Below, piece by piece: positions 1 through 14,800 of a stretch of DNA of 64,000 nucleotides. This DNA is from Atrina japonica (lineage: Eukaryota; Mollusca; Bivalvia; Pterioida; Pinnidae): positions 62,001 to 126,000 of the forward strand of contig BROG01000511.1 in assembly GCA_030159075.1 (NCBI GenBank), given 5' to 3'. The notes beneath the pieces were generated by a model. It ran no database searches. It saw only the letters and a program-made list of their open reading frames with translations, and was not told the DNA's origin. How positions within the stretch are numbered: the first letter of the stretch is position 1; each line of letters starts with the position of its first letter. A program made the translations under genes and the position numbers.

Positions 1-127
1 CAAATATATCTCATAAATGTCAATGACATACCAAAATATCTCTCATATATGTCAATAAAATACCCAAATATATCTCATCTATGTCAATGACATACCAAAA
101 TATATCTCATATATGTCATTGACATAC
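1..127. repeat. 32-bp tandem repeat, four copies
   Basis: Four head-to-tail units of 31-32 bp run from the window edge to about 127. Each has the form CAAAATATATCTCATATATG followed by TCAATGACATAC. The array may extend beyond the left edge. No coding potential is seen. Confidence 0.85.
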
Positions 128-533
128 CAAAAAGATGTGATCCTTGAATCACTGTCCTGATCAAACATATAACATCAAGGCCCAGTGGGAGAAACTACAC
201 AGGAGCTTACAGAAGACACCAGTTGTCCTTTGTGATAGAATTATATAGACGCTGCAAATGGTATGGCCCAATGCCAGCAAACTCAATTTTATGACTCTGA
301 AATCAAAACACATGGATATTGTTGTAGATTTATTATGAAAATTATCTGAAGAAAAATCCAGGAATATAAAAGAGAACCTAGGCTATAACTCTGCCTTAAT
401 TTTAAGTTACTATGTTTTGGTAAAAAAAACCCATAAAATCAGGGCAGATTTTTGGCCTTTTTATCTCACCTGGATAAAAGTCCATAGAAATAACGCCATA
501 CTCTTTGTGTCATCATTGTCAACGTCCGTAGAA

Positions 534-1290
534 ACAACTTTGACCTGGCCTAAATCTTTTTAACTGCAAGGGACATAACTTTGATATTTTAAATATAGAT
601 TGCCTATGACCAGAGTTTTCATTTGGTACCATGACAATTGACCTAGTGACCTGGATCTTTGACCTACCTTTTCAAAACATTAACCTTGGCTATATCTTTT
701 AAACCAAGAGGGATAGGCCTTTGATATTTCATAGAGAGAGCCATCATGGCTCCGCAGTAGAGTGCTCGATTGCAACCAGAGGCTTGTGGTTTCAAGTCTT
801 GTCTGAGATAGCTGACTTTTCCTGTCCTTCGGATGAGTTGGTAAAAAATCAAGGTCCCGTGTAACAGTAGGTGTTGGCACGTTAAAGAACTCTCACTGCT
901 CAATGGCTGAAAGTGCCAAGCATAGGCCAAAATTTGAAACCCTTCTCCAGCATTTGGTGACATCTCCATATGAGTGAAAGATTCTTGAGTGGGACTTTCA
1001 ACAACAATACAATACAACACAATATATTTCACATATAGATTTCTTTAGATGAGAGTTTTCATTTGGTACCTCAACTTTTGACCTATGGACCTTGACATCA
1101 GAATTTGACCTACTTTTCAAAAAAATTAACCTTGGCTGTATCTTTTAAACCATGAGGAATAGACAAGTGATATTTAATAAATACATTTCTTTTGGCCAGA
1201 GCTTTCATTTGGTACCAAGTGACTTTGACCTTAGCATTAGACCTACTTTTCAAAACTATTAGCCTGAGCCAAAGGAATCAAAATATTTAC
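534..1290. repeat. Degenerate ~160-bp tandem repeat (three units)
   Basis: Three diverged units share blocks such as GTTTTCATTTGGTACC, TTTGACCTACTTTTCAAAA and TTAACCTTGGCTATATCTTTT followed by a GATATTT block. The second unit is split by the SINE at 732-1023. I see no open frame that makes sense across the units. Confidence 0.6.
732..1023 (+). mobile_element. tRNA-derived SINE, copy 1
   Basis: A degenerate tRNA-like head carries an A-box-like stretch (GGCTCCGCAGTAGAGTGCTC) and a B-box-like GGTTTCAAGTC. It is followed by a body that closely matches the SINE at 50174-50432, including CTCACTGCTCAATGGC and CATAGGCCAAAATTTGAA. The 3' end is a CAACAACAATACAATACAAC-type tail. The octamer ATATTTCA flanks both ends (724-731 and 1024-1031) and reads as a target-site duplication. 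The shared central part is typical of mollusc core SINEs; no family name is assigned. Confidence 0.8.
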
Positions 1291-2031
1291 CATACCTGAC
1301 CTTAAAACCTGACAGCTGTAGGTCAAACACAATTTTAAAAACTGACGCCCCTTTCTGGTCATGTTCAGTACCATACTTCAAGTATTTTGTATTTGTTGTT
1401 GTTGCAAAAATCTTAAATTTGACTCAATGTTTAGCTGTATATAAAAAAAATGAATAAATGTGTTTTTGGTCCATCAAATAAAAAGTTATACAAATAACTA
1501 CATGTACATGATAAATATAATAAGATGTATATTGAGCTAGAAAAATTAATGTTGCCAGGGACAATTGTCAAATGAAATCCTGAGATCCAATATTAAAAGT
1601 TATCTGAGTGACTCAGATGACCTAATAATGGATGCCCAGTGTTTGCAACAGCTAAAGATGAGTATATTATCTATATTCACCCCTAAAGACACATTTGGAC
1701 TGGTCTAAGTCATTGATTTACAGAACAGTTCATTGTATTTCAGAGGTGGATGAGTTAACTGTTCATATCAAATAAAAAATCAAATGTATCTCCCAATACT
1801 ATAAAGAATAAATACACGTACAGGTAATTATGATAATACAGAATTTATTGTTAAGTTTTGACAAGAAAATCATGATTTCAGGTCATAATTATGAACATTT
1901 TTATGTTCCTTTATCAAATATTAAAAAACAAATGTCTTGAATATATTTAGATAGACAATGCAACAAAAGCTGGGGCATTTCTCAGACTAATGAGAGTTAC
2001 AGGTATTGTTGTAAGAGGTATATAACATCAA
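1291..2031. other. 3' flank of the F-box gene
   Basis: AT-rich DNA downstream of the F-box gene stop. It holds the candidate poly(A) signal at 1844-1849 and no gene or recognisable repeat. The part nearest the stop is probably 3' untranslated region. Confidence 0.5.
1844..1849 (-). terminator. Candidate poly(A) signal of FBXO42
   Basis: AATAAA on the minus strand (TTTATT on plus), about 185 bp beyond the FBXO42 stop codon. It is the first canonical hexamer downstream by my reading. The signal is seen; its use is inferred. Confidence 0.5.
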
Positions 2032-2804
2032 CTATAAGCACGGCTTCCTCGGACTTAGAATGTACAAATTGCTACTGACAACCTGTGATTTCATATCCAT
2101 ACCTCTCTGCATATTTTGTACATCTCTCTGAATCCCCCCAAACATAATTAATTCTCCTCTTCCTTGAACAAGTGAATAAAAAATAGTCTCCTCCGGAGCC
2201 TCACATGATAAATTTTCCTTGATCGGTTGCCACTTAGCAACTCGAGAACTAATGACTTCAGATATATCAAGAACATGTAAGTGCATTGGTGATCTTTGGT
2301 CTCTAGAACGTGGTACCACTGCTGGGGACTGGAGGCAATATCTATTCCTTTGAGAGGAATCTGAGGGGCCCTGTGAAGGGTTCTGATTTCCAAGACTCTC
2401 TCTAAGCTTCTCTTCAAACTTCCTTATAGCTTCCAATTGCTTTTCTCTGTTTTTCATTGCATTTGGTCGAATTGATGGCATGCCATGTCTGGGACTTGAA
2501 GAGTTTGTATTAAAAGCTTGTAACTGCTCTTGTAAAGGTGGTCTGATAGAATCTGTCTGATTAGGGAAATAGCTGTGGGCTTGAAGTCTACTAGGGGACA
2601 TTGAGGCACGTCCATGATGTCTTGTGCTGCCCCCTAGGGTAGGACTTGAATGACCTCTTGAACTTGAGGGTCTAAGTACATCTGCAGGATGTTTAAATTC
2701 ACCATGATATCTGTCTGATAAAGAACTGTTATCATCACTCTCTGCACTAGAACTGTCATCTGTATCTGATACAGGTCTCTTAAATGAGCCTTCTTTTCTG
2801 GATC
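2032..2804 (-). CDS. FBXO42: FBXO42 exon 9 (C-terminal region and stop)
   Basis: 773 bp, acceptor TTTTCAG|GATCCA, stop TAG at 2032-2034. A Ser/Asp-rich linker ([17 protein letters not shown]) and a basic coil-like stretch ([19 protein letters not shown]) precede the conserved tail [11 protein letters not shown] and [12 protein letters not shown]. The tail is strongly conserved in FBXO42 and may pack as an extra propeller strand (inference). Confidence 0.93.
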
Positions 2805-5800
2805 CTGAAAAAAATATTTATAAAAAATGTGTAAAAGCAAACCAGCATCAAAATAATATAAAACATATTATTCATTTTCATACTACAGGCACATTTTATG
2901 CCAATTGTTGTCACAGGAATTATAACATTATGGAATCAGGCTAGTGGCTCATTTATGGACAGATTTCATTTTTATTCAAACTTTGCAGATACTGACTAAA
3001 CAATTGTGCATACAATATTTGGGTATACTTTCTGCCAAGTTCGGTTAAAATTGGTCTACTGGTTCTCGAGAAGAAGTCAAAAGTGTGTAAACATTAAATA
3101 TAACAACACAAGTCACATAGCAGACAACTTCTGTTGGTGAAAGCGGTCTGAATGTGCTAGGAGGTTTAGGGGCATGCTCCCCTCCCCCCAAAAAATTTGT
3201 ACTTTTAAAACCAAATCCTGAATTTCAGAGATTCTTTGAAAGAAATAAAACAGTTCGAAAACAGCATTTTTTATCACTAATATTGTAAGTTTTGATAATT
3301 TTTTTTTGGACTTAAAAAAAACACCACATTTTTCAAATTTTGAAGAGAGGAAGAATAAAAATATTATACAAAATTCCCAGTCGGAACTGGCCAGACTAAT
3401 ATTTCTGAGTTTCATGATGAGAAATATTATTTTGATAATTGACTGTTTAAAAAAAAAGAAAGAAGAATGATTAATTTTTGGTTTCTTTACATTAAAAATA
3501 AACAAAAAATTTCCCAGCCTCAACCTTAACATTTTGAACAACTTGCCAAGCTAGTCAATTGCTACTAAAATTGGTTGGGTGCCGTGCAAAAACTGATTGC
3601 CTCAAAGAAAAAAAATATTTTATTCAATTTTGTAATTTATTAATTTATTGCTATTTTGATAGACACATTATATATACAATTACATTGTCTCTGGATGATG
3701 CATATTTAAATTAATTGTTAATGCATCATTATTATTACTGTCTATCAGTAAAAAAGTAAGTTTTCACTTTTGTTAAATGAAAACAATAGTCATCCATTTT
3801 TATGTATTTCATTAAAAATATTTTCCTTACAGTAACTCTTTTTACTTTTATTATTCACCTACATTTAATATTTATAACTTTCATACAATGTATAGTGTTA
3901 TCATCATTTTAAGATATCCTGAAATTCAGTTCCGTTTGGTATCGGTTCTATTATTACAAACCCAACATCCACTTCCTTCCTACATTAACTGCAAGTAACA
4001 GCAAACAACACATGATGTGTTCTTTGACATTTTTTCTGACATGAGGTAAAGACTCACATGTTTAATTGTCAATAAAATGATTATTTTAGTTTCTAATTGG
4101 ATTTTAGAATTGGATTTTGAACTACAAATAATCGACTTTATCTAAATTCTTTGTGTGATGAATACTCTAACCAGTGTGTAGATACATCTCCAAGATTTTA
4201 GCATGATAATAAACTTTTAACACTCGCTAGCTGGGCGACGATAATGACTATTTTATGTCACCCAGCACAACTTTTACTCCAACTAGCGACTGGGCGAATG
4301 CTAATCTTATTCCTTGCCCAACATGGAAAATGACAAAAGGCATAGCTCTAGAAATAAGGCACAGAAAGACATGGTTTTGGTATGCGACATGCAGACTCAC
4401 CTAGTGTATAAATACACCATACATGGTAAGCCTGGATTAAGGAACGACAGATTTATGACCGGCATCATGTATGGACAGACAATACCATATCTATGATGCC
4501 ATTATACATCAGTTGATGAAGCAGAAGTCAAAAGAGCCTTCTGGTGATCAGAGTCTCTATCCTATACTTAGGGCACATGGAATTGAACATACTCTTAACC
4601 CTAACTCTAGACTCTGAGATCAGTCTGTTCTATACTTAGGGCACATGGAATTGAACATCCTCTTAACCCTAACTCTAGACTCTGAGATCAGTCTGTTCTA
4701 TACTTAGTGCTCATGGAATTGAACATACTCTTAACCCTATCTCTAGACTCTGAGATCAGTCTGTTCTATACTTAGTGCTCATGGAATTGAACATCCTCTT
4801 AACCCTATCTCTAGATCAGTTCTGTTCTACTCTGAGATCAGTCTGACTCTGAGATTCTTCTATACTTAGTGCTCATGGAATTGAACATCCTCTTAACCCT
4901 AACTCTAAACTCTGAGATCAGTCTGTTCTATACTCAGGGCACATGGAATTGAACATCCTCTTAACCCTAACTCTAGACTCTGAGATCAGTCTGTTCTATA
5001 CTCAGGGCACATGGAATTGAACATACTCTTAACCCTATCTCTAGACTCTGAGATCAGTCTGTTCTATACTCAGGGCACATGGAATTGAACATACTCTTAA
5101 CCCTAACTCTAGACTCTGAGATCAGTCTGTTCTATACTTAGTGCTCATGGAATTGAACATCCTCTTAACCCTATCTCTAGACTCTGAGATCAGTCTGTTC
5201 TATACTTAGTGCTCATGGAATTGAACATACTCTTAACCCTATCTCTAGACTCTGAGATCAGTCTGTTCTATACTTAGGGCTCATGGAATTGAACATACTC
5301 TTAACCCTATCTCTAGACTCTGAGATCAGTCTGTTTTATACTTAGTGCTCATGGAATTGAACATACTCTTAACCCTAACTCTAGACCTGAGATCAGTTCT
5401 CTAGGACTCTGAGATCAGTCTGTTTTTAACTACTTAGTGCTCATGAAATTGAACATACTCTTAACCCTATCTCTAGACTCTGAGATCAGTCTGTTCTATA
5501 CTTAGTGCTCATGGAATTGAACATCCTCTTAACCCTATCTCTAAACTCTGAGATCAGTCTGTTCTATACTTAGTGGTCTGGAATTCCTCTTAACCCTAAC
5601 TCTTAGTGTCTCATGGGCACATGGAATTGAACATCCTCTTAACCCTATCTCTAGACTCTGAGATCAGTCTGTTCTATACTCAGGGCACATGGAATTGAAC
5701 ATCCTCTTAACCCTAACTCTAGACTCTGAGATCAGTCTGTTCTATACTCAGGGCACATGGAATTGAACATCCTCTTAACCCTAACTCTAAACTCTGAGAT

Positions 5801-8800
5801 CAGTGCACATGGAATTGAACATCCTCTTAACCCTAACTTCTATACTCAGGGCACATGGAATTTGAACATACTCTTAACCCTAACTCTAAACTCTGAGATC
5901 AGTCTGTTCTATACTCTCAGGGCACATGACTCTGAATTGAACATCCTCTTAACCCTAACTCTAAACTCTGAGATCAGTCTGTTCTATACTCAGGGCACAT
6001 GGAATTGAACATCCTCTTAACCCTAACTCTAGACTCTGAGATCAGTCTGTTCTATACTCAGGGCACATGGAATTGAACATACTCTTAACCCTATCTCTAG
6101 ACTCTGAGATCAGTCTGTTCTATACTCAGGGCACATGGAATTGAACATACTCTTAACCCTAACTCTAGACTCTGAGATCAGTCTGTTCTATACTTAGGGC
6201 TCATGGAATTGAACATCCTCTTAACCCTAACTCTAGACTCTGAGATCAGTCTGTTCTATACTCAGGGCACATGGAATTGAACATACTCTTAACCCTAACT
6301 CTAGACTCTGAGATCAGTCTGTTCTATACTTAGGGCACATGGAATTGAACATCCTCTTCCTCTTAAACTCTGAATCCCTAACTCTAGTGCTCATGAGATC
6401 ATCCTCTGTTCTCTATACTCAGGGCTCTTCATGCTCAATGGAAACATACTCTTAAACCTAACTCTAGACTCTGAGATCAGTCTGTTCTATACTTAGTGCT
6501 CATGGAATTGAAACATCCTCTTAACCCTATCTCTAGACTCTGAGAACTCAGTCTGTTCTATACTTAGGGGGCATCATGGAATTGAACATACTCTTAACCC
6601 TATCTCTAGACTCTGAGATCAGTCTGTTTTATACTTAGTGCTCATGGAATTGAACATACTCTTAACCCTATCTCTAGACTCTGAGATCAGTCTGTTTTAT
6701 AATTCCTTTAACCCTGCTCATGGAATTGAACATACTCTTAACCCTATCTCTAGACTCTGAGATCAGTCTGTTTTATACTTAGTGCTCATGGAATTGAACA
6801 TACTCTTAACCCTATCTCTAGACTCTGAGATCAGTCTGTTTTATACTTAGTGCTCATGGAATTGAACATCCTCTTAACCCTAACTCTAGACTCTGAGATC
6901 AGTCTGTTCTATACTTAGGGCTCATGGAATTGAACATACTCTTAACATATCTCTAGGACTAACAGTCCTATCTCTAGATCTGAGATCAGTCTGTTTTATA
7001 CTTAGTGCTCATGGAAACATCCTCTTAACCCCTTGAACATACTCTTGGAACCTAACCCTATCTCTAGACTCTGAGATCAGTCTGTTCTATACTAGTGCTC
7101 ATGGGCCACATGGAATTGTTTCTAACATCCATCTTAACAACCCTATCTCTAGACTCTGAGATCAGTCTGTTCTATACTTAGTGCTCATGGAATTGAACAT
7201 ACTCTTAACCCTAATTCTAGACTCTGAGATGGTACATACAAAATTTTTATATCATTAGATGAGTAGTTTTTCAGATGTTGAAAGCACAGAGCAGTATCAC
7301 AAGGATTAGTTGTAATAGTTCAACAAAATATTGGTATTAATAGAATCTATCGCCACTTGGAGTTCCAAATAAAAAAATATCAGTCGAGGGTGGGATGGAT
7401 CAATAAGCCCAAACCAAGGCGTCTGCTGAGGTTGGGATATTGATTCATTCCATCCGACACTGATATTTTTCTATCTGGAAATCAAATGTGGTGCTCGATT
7501 ATTTTTCTCGCACATGAAAAGCTTGAAATTCTGGGTTTTTTTTACATACATGTATAAATCATTTTAGTAACCGCGTCAGTCACCATTTTTCATCCACAGT
7601 CCGCAAATAAATATAAACCCGCATTAATATAGCTGTATATTTATTAACAAATTTAGTAAGATTTACATGTAATTGGTCACAAATTTTATTGATGTAAACT
7701 ATCAACACGAAAATCTCCTAGATCCCCCATGATTACAAATACAGACGACGTGTGTAGGGATACAATGTGTTCTGGATATTCAGTTCCAGATAGAATTTTG
7801 CAGTACTGATAAAAAATGAGATCCGTCTATCTCGGGTGTGAGAATAAAGGATCCAGCATAGAATTCATTGTGCATCTTCTAAAAATGATGTAGCCCACGC
7901 TGCAATATTTTGATTTGATATCTCTCTAGTACTGTATTATTAGCATTATACATTGTATATAAAGCTGGTGACATCTCAATTTAAGTAAATTTTTTATCAG
8001 TATGTGAAACAGCAATAAATAAGGAAAACACAAGCTTTACAAGACAAAATATTGAATAACTGACCTGCACTAGATGGTCCAGGCTGTGGTGACTCACTGC
8101 GCTGCTGTGGCAACATATTACTTTGTTTTGGTTGCTCTTTCGGTGGTATCCATACTCTATTTTTCTGATAATTTATGCTATGTGGTTCTTGATTTTCTTT
8201 TGCTGTGAAGGGTTTGGTGGGCTTACTAAGTATAACCATCTTGTCTCCAACCTGAATTTAAATTTTAAAATGATAACAAATGTAAGGCCAAATAAAAATA
8301 TGTACTCCCATTTAATTTTCACTATTTTTGCCCTTAGATGAGAGGGCAAACTTAGAATGAAAGCAAAATTTTCAAGGTAAATACCTAAAGCACAGACATG
8401 AGACTAAAGTGATTCAGGGTGAATTCAATACTGGGTCGATTTGTTTTCTGTCTTAAAAGGGTAAAAAATAACCCAGGGCAAAAATGACTGGCTTCACAGT
8501 ATTGTCTGCTTCACATAAGATGGTGGGGCAGAGTAACCTTTAGATTATAACACTGATGATTCTACTCGCTTTTCAGTTATGAAAAGTTGCACAGGAAAAA
8601 TGTTTCATTCCTCACTGGATACTGTCGTATGTATGGTGACAATTAAGAACGATTACTCTATTCAGAGTAATTTAAATATTCTGCTTTATTACCTAAAATT
8701 TAAACTCATCCAGGTCAAAAAAGGGTTCACAAGACTCCATCCCACCAGGTTATATGGATTTTACTGTTTCTGTTTCTCAGACAATCCCTTACCAATAAAA

Positions 8801-11800
8801 TGTTGGCCTATGTGTTGATTTATTACGATAAAATAAATAACAACTACCTATTTATTTTCATGATATTTGGGAATGAAAAATAAATTCTCCCTTATGATAT
8901 GTATGAGTTCAACATACATAATTGTTGGGCAGTATGAAACTGAATTAGCTGGGAACATATTTATTGTCAGTAGCAGTGTTGATCAAAGGCCACAAAAGCC
9001 GTTCAAATAGGTATTTGACTTTATCTTACGTTGGATACATTTGAACAATGGAATTTGAATTTGAATTTTTAATGTTGTTTTATGCCATGCTCAACAAGTT
9101 TTCGGTTATAACTTATATGGTGGCGGCCAGTTTTTAATGGTGGAGGAGAACCTGGTTACAATGTACCCGGGAAGAGATCACCTGCCTTCCACAAGTATAA
9201 AGTCAAAGGAACTTCCACATATAAATAAAGTAAATGAGGTTTAATAATCCATACAGAGAAGGCATGGAGATCCTTCCCATAGGGCATTGGAAATAAAACA
9301 AGTTTCAACGTTGTACATTGGAAACTGTAGGAGGAGTTGATTACACAAAATTTTCCCCGCCCGTCCGCCCTGCCGACATTCTTCATTTTATAAACCTGAT
9401 TTGCACTTCGTGAAACCTGGCCAAACATCTAATAACGAGCATTCTTAGGGTACTGATTAAAAAATACATGTCTTGTAAAGGAAAGATAATTTCTTAGTTG
9501 TATAAAACATTAGCTCTTTATGGAAATTTGAAAGAAAGGAGTAAAATACAAAGCAAACAGTTAAAGCCCTGGGTAAGGTGAGGGCATCCCCTGATAATAT
9601 CTGTATTGTGAGGGCATATAAATCAAGTAGTAAAACCCCAGATAATATCTGTATTGTGAGGGCATAAAAATCCAGTAATAAAAACCCAAGATAATGTCTG
9701 TATTGTGAGGGCATAAAAATCCAGTAGTAAAAACCCCAGATAATATCCTTATTGTGAGGGCATAAAAATCCAGTAGTAAAATCCCCAGATAATATCTGTG
9801 TTATGAATGCATAAAAATCCAGTAGTAAAAACCCTCTATGATATATGTATTGTGAGGACATATAGGACATATATATCCAGTAGTAAAAACCCTCTATGAT
9901 ATATGTATTGCGAGGACGTATATATCCAGTAGTAAAAACCCTCTATGATATATGTATTGCGAGGACGTATATATCCAGTAGTAAAAACCCTCTATGATAT
10001 ATGTATTGCGAGGACATATATATCCAGTAGTAAAAACCCTCTATGATATATGTATTGCGAGGACATATATATCCAGTAGTAAAAACCTAGATGATATATG
10101 TATTGCGAGGACATATATATCCAGTAGTAAAAACCCTCTATGATATATGTATTGTGAGGACATATATATCCAGTAGTAAAAACCTAGATGATATATGTAT
10201 TGCGAGGACATATATATCCAGTAGTAAAAACCTAGATGATATATGTATTGTGAGGACATATATATCCAGTAGTAAAAACCGTCTATGATATATGTATTGC
10301 GAGGACATATATATCCAGTAGTAAAAACCTAGATGATATCTGTATTGTGAGGACATATATATCCAGTAGTAAAACCCTCTATGATATATGTATTGCGAGG
10401 ACATATATATCCAGTAGTAAAACCCCTCTATGATATATCTAATGCGAGGACATATATATCCAATAGTAAAAACCCTCTATGATATATGTATTGCGAGGAC
10501 ATATATATCCAGTAGTAAAAACCCTCTATGATATATGTATTGTGAGGAGATATATATCCAGTAGTAAAAACCCTCTATGATATATGTATTGCGAGGACAT
10601 ATATATCCAGTAGTAAAAACCTAGATGATATATGTATTGCGAGGATATATATATCCAGTAGTAAAAACCCTCTATGATATATGTATTGCGAGGACATATA
10701 TATCCAGTAGTAAAAACCCTCTATGATATATGTATTGCGAGGACATATATATCCAGTAGTAAAAACCCTCTATGATATATGTATTGTGAGGACATATATA
10801 TCCAGTAGTAAAAACCTAGATGATATATGTATTGTGAGGACATATATATCCAGTAGTAAAAACCCTCTATGATATATGTATTGCGAGGACATATATATCC
10901 AGTAGTAAAAACCCTCTATGATATATGTATTGTGAGGACATATATATCCAGTAGTAAAACCCTAGATGATATATGTATTGCGAGGGCACAAAATTCCTGG
11001 TCCACTTACTTTACATGCTGGATGACACCACAACTGTGGCGCTGCAAACTCTGGATTTCTTATTGTAATTTCTTCCCAACTCCAAGGTTCTTTATCCATA
11101 CACAGAAGCCAAAGATCATTAAAAATCTGTAAAATAAGATTTTACTGAAAATCTAATGAAATAATGTCACTGAAATCTGTAATGAAATAATGTCACTGAA
11201 ATCTGTAATGAAATAATGTCACTGAAATCTGTAATGAAATGATGTCACCGAAATCTGTCATAAAATGATTGCCTTTGATATTTGTTATAAAATGATGTCA
11301 CTGAAATCTGTTATAAAATAATGTCACTGAATTAATTCAAACATTACCTGGTTTGGACCTCCACATCCACCAATGATTAAAATATGATTCTCATCAATTG
11401 TTACCTATAATAAGAAATAATTAGAACACCTGTATTTATGTAAATCAGTGTAATTAAAGGCATAATATCACTTTCCTACAGTACACATTGATTGTATAAT
11501 TTTCAATAAATATAACAAAAACATTTAAGTCTGTACCTTTAGTATTTGGTTACATCGTATCATGTATACAGTAACTCTGGTATATCACATGTGAGCTATT
11601 GACACAAATACGTGGGTTTTCTGTGAGTACTCCTATTTTCTCCCACAATAAGGACCCCTCACACCAACATCGGAGTCAACAAGCAACATAGGTCACAAAA
11701 ACTTGTTTGTTAATTGTTGTAAAATAAGTAAAGCTTATATTCATATCTCAATCTCATATTCAGGGCTTGGCACCATAAATCTTAGAAATTACTCAAGTCT

Positions 11801-14800
11801 AAAAAAATTTACTTAACTTTGGGTGATCCTGAAATCTGATTAGCTGAGCAGGCCAACTTGAGAATATTCTCAGACTTGAGTAAATTCCCAAAATGTATGG
11901 TGCTGGGCCCTGGTCTTGAACTTCTTTGTTTTGTATTTTTTTTGCTTTGTTTTATGATTCAATCATATCATGGCGACCAGTTTTTATTGGCAAAGGAGAG
12001 AACAGGTTTATATTGTACCTGTAAACAGAACACCGGCTGTCCATAACTGAACTTCTTAAAGTAACTGAGTAACTTAACTAAATATCAACATGTTAAAACT
12101 TCTCTACTGTACAGATATCAAGTATTGAGTAAATACACTATTATACATTTTTTGTACTTATAACACACTACACAATGAGATTATAGATTTAGAATAGTGA
12201 CCTAGATTTGACAAAAACTAATATGTTATCATACACTGTAGGGATACAAGATGAGGTTAAAAAGTTCACAGAACAGGGGCAGAATTTTTATTACAGCAAA
12301 TATACCTGGGTTTGTCCATATCTGGGACTGGGTTTTTTAGTGGTGGTGTGTTTTCTCTGCCACATTAGATCCACGAAGTCAAATATCCATACTTCATTAT
12401 ACCTAAAATAAATCAAGATATTAAATCACTTAAAAAGAAATCAATGTGAAGAATTATAAAAAAAAAATCAAGAGGGTAATTTACATGAAAACTTTTCATC
12501 ACATATTTAGTGAAAATTATACTCTTGCATTGAGTTCCAAGTTTAGAGTATCACAGCATAACATTCATACTCCAGGTCATATAGAAAAAAAAAACACTTA
12601 AATGAAAGTGATGTGACCCAAATTCTTCTCAGAATCTGCATACTATAAATGCTAAACTGTGATGGAACATTACAACTAGAAAAGGTCGATTGCATCTCAG
12701 TTATGATTCCAGGTGACATGGTGAAATAAATCAGTTACAGTGTCTCAGAGTTCTTTTTATAAACTCAAATTTAAAGAGAATTTACCATTGTATTTTTTAA
12801 CAAGTTGAGATAAAAATTCATACGGATGATACACAATGATGAGAAAGCAACAGAGTTATCTCCCTTGAGCGACCTTCACAGATAAAACAGCTACATCTGC
12901 TAAATAGTAAATACCCTCTCCCAGGAACATGAGATCCTCCAAACACAACCATTTTGTCTCCAACGATAGAGGCAGAGTGTCCTGCTGTAGGTGATGGACT
13001 GACTTGTGACAATGTGTTCATGTGAAACCAACGATTTGTCTCTGGCTTGTAAATATGGAGTTCAGAAAAAAACTTGGCTCCCTGGAATGGTAAAATGAAT
13101 GCAATAAAATGATGATATTTGGATACATATCTGATATGTATAAATAGCTCCACCGTTAGACCACTATAAGCGGTTGATACAGTGCATGGCAAAGTTGTGC
13201 AAGAACAGCAGTTGATACAGTACTTGACAAAAGTTGAGTGAACAGCAGTTGATACAGTAAATGACAGAAGTTGTGTGAGAACAGTTGTTGATACAGTATG
13301 TGACATTAGTTGCGTGAGAACACAGCTGTATATATCATATGGTACATAACAAAAGTTGTGTGAACAGCAGTTGATACAGTAAATGACAGAAGTTGTGTGA
13401 GAATAGTTATTGATACAGTATATGACATGAGTTGTGTGAGAATAGTTGTTGATACAGTATGTGACATGAGTTGTGTGAGAACACAGCGGTATATATCATA
13501 TGGTACATGACAAAAGTTGTGTGAACAGCAGTTGATACAGTACATGACAAAAGTTGTACCAGAACAGCAGTATATATGGTACATGATAAAAGTTGTGTGA
13601 GAACAGTAGTTGATACAGTATGTGACAAAAGTATTAAGATGACACATGCTTTAACTCAGTGATAGAGGTATCATACCTGATGAAGGGGATATGGTGTGGG
13701 ATGACTCCATCCACCAAACAAGACTAAACTATCCTTGTATACCACCATGCTAGCGAAAGCTTTAGGAGAGGGATAGGTACCTGTGTCATAAAAAGCATAA
13801 AGAGAATAATCATCACATTAATTTACCAGGCTAACTGTATTTTGAAAAAAAAATCAAATACAATCTTTATCTTAGTGAACATGACGAAGGTATCATCCAT
13901 TTATCACATAATCCTCAACAAAACATTTCCATTAACTAAACAGACTACAGTAAAACCTGCTTTATTGACCATTAGTACCATGTGTACAAATCAACCTCTA
14001 TATAAAGATCACCTTCCTATAAAGACCTGTTTTCTTGTGTCCAAAGGAGGTCGTTATATACATGTTTCAATGTAAACTTAATACATGTATATATACATGT
14101 ACTATAATTCTATTCAGAAACTACATCTCTTTAAAATTAGTTATGACAAAATACTACATTTTTAAGATGTTGAGAAAATTGTAATTTGAAGCTTACATTC
14201 TTCAAATCTAATTAATCTGTCTACCTCTACACATGCTCACTTTCTTAATTTCCTTATAGCTTGCTTTAAACTTGGCATGTTATTTGTATCTATTTTTTCT
14301 TTGTTTGCTCATTTTTTTGTTTCATATCACCAAGAATATTTCAGTTATATGGAGATATTGCCAGTTTTAGGTGAAGTGCTACAAGTTTTGACCTGTGCTA
14401 TGGACTGAGGCTATGCCATGTCAGTCTTGACAAGCAAACTTAGTTAAAGTATAATGAGAAAGACTCACAACTTTCTTCTTGTACATGTATGCTGAACACA
14501 TAGTAAAGGAACAGTCACTACCATGTTTAAAGTCTTTGGTATGACCTGATACTGGGAATCAAACCCAAGACCTTCTACTTGTGAGCTGAAAGTTCTGCCA
14601 ATAAAAAATGAAATATTTTATACTAATAAAAATGATATATATGAATGTAAATTAAATCTATCGATGTAGTTTCAACATTAATCAATTGGTTTCTTGATAA
14701 TCTGGAAAAGAAAGTTCAAATCAAAGATATGGCACAAAATACGGAAGTAACCAAATTTAATTACAACTGAAATATTATGATTAATACACAAAAATTAAAT

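Noticed and set aside
664..1032. 122-residue protein on the minus strand
   Set aside because: It lies over the SINE and its flanking repeat; no domain and no gene context.
4559..7232. Interstitial telomere repeat
   Set aside because: TTAACCCTAA occurs once per 68-bp unit, without consecutive TTAGGG units.
9588..10985. CRISPR-like array
   Set aside because: Contiguous units without unique spacers in a eukaryotic intron; no cas genes.
9457..11132. Open frames with repeated MSSQYIYH or YISSSKN peptides on both strands
   Set aside because: They are translations of the 49-bp array in FBXO42 intron 7.
14515..14590. Functional tRNA gene
   Set aside because: Only box-like motifs are visible; no acceptor stem pairing was found. 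A SINE head is more likely.
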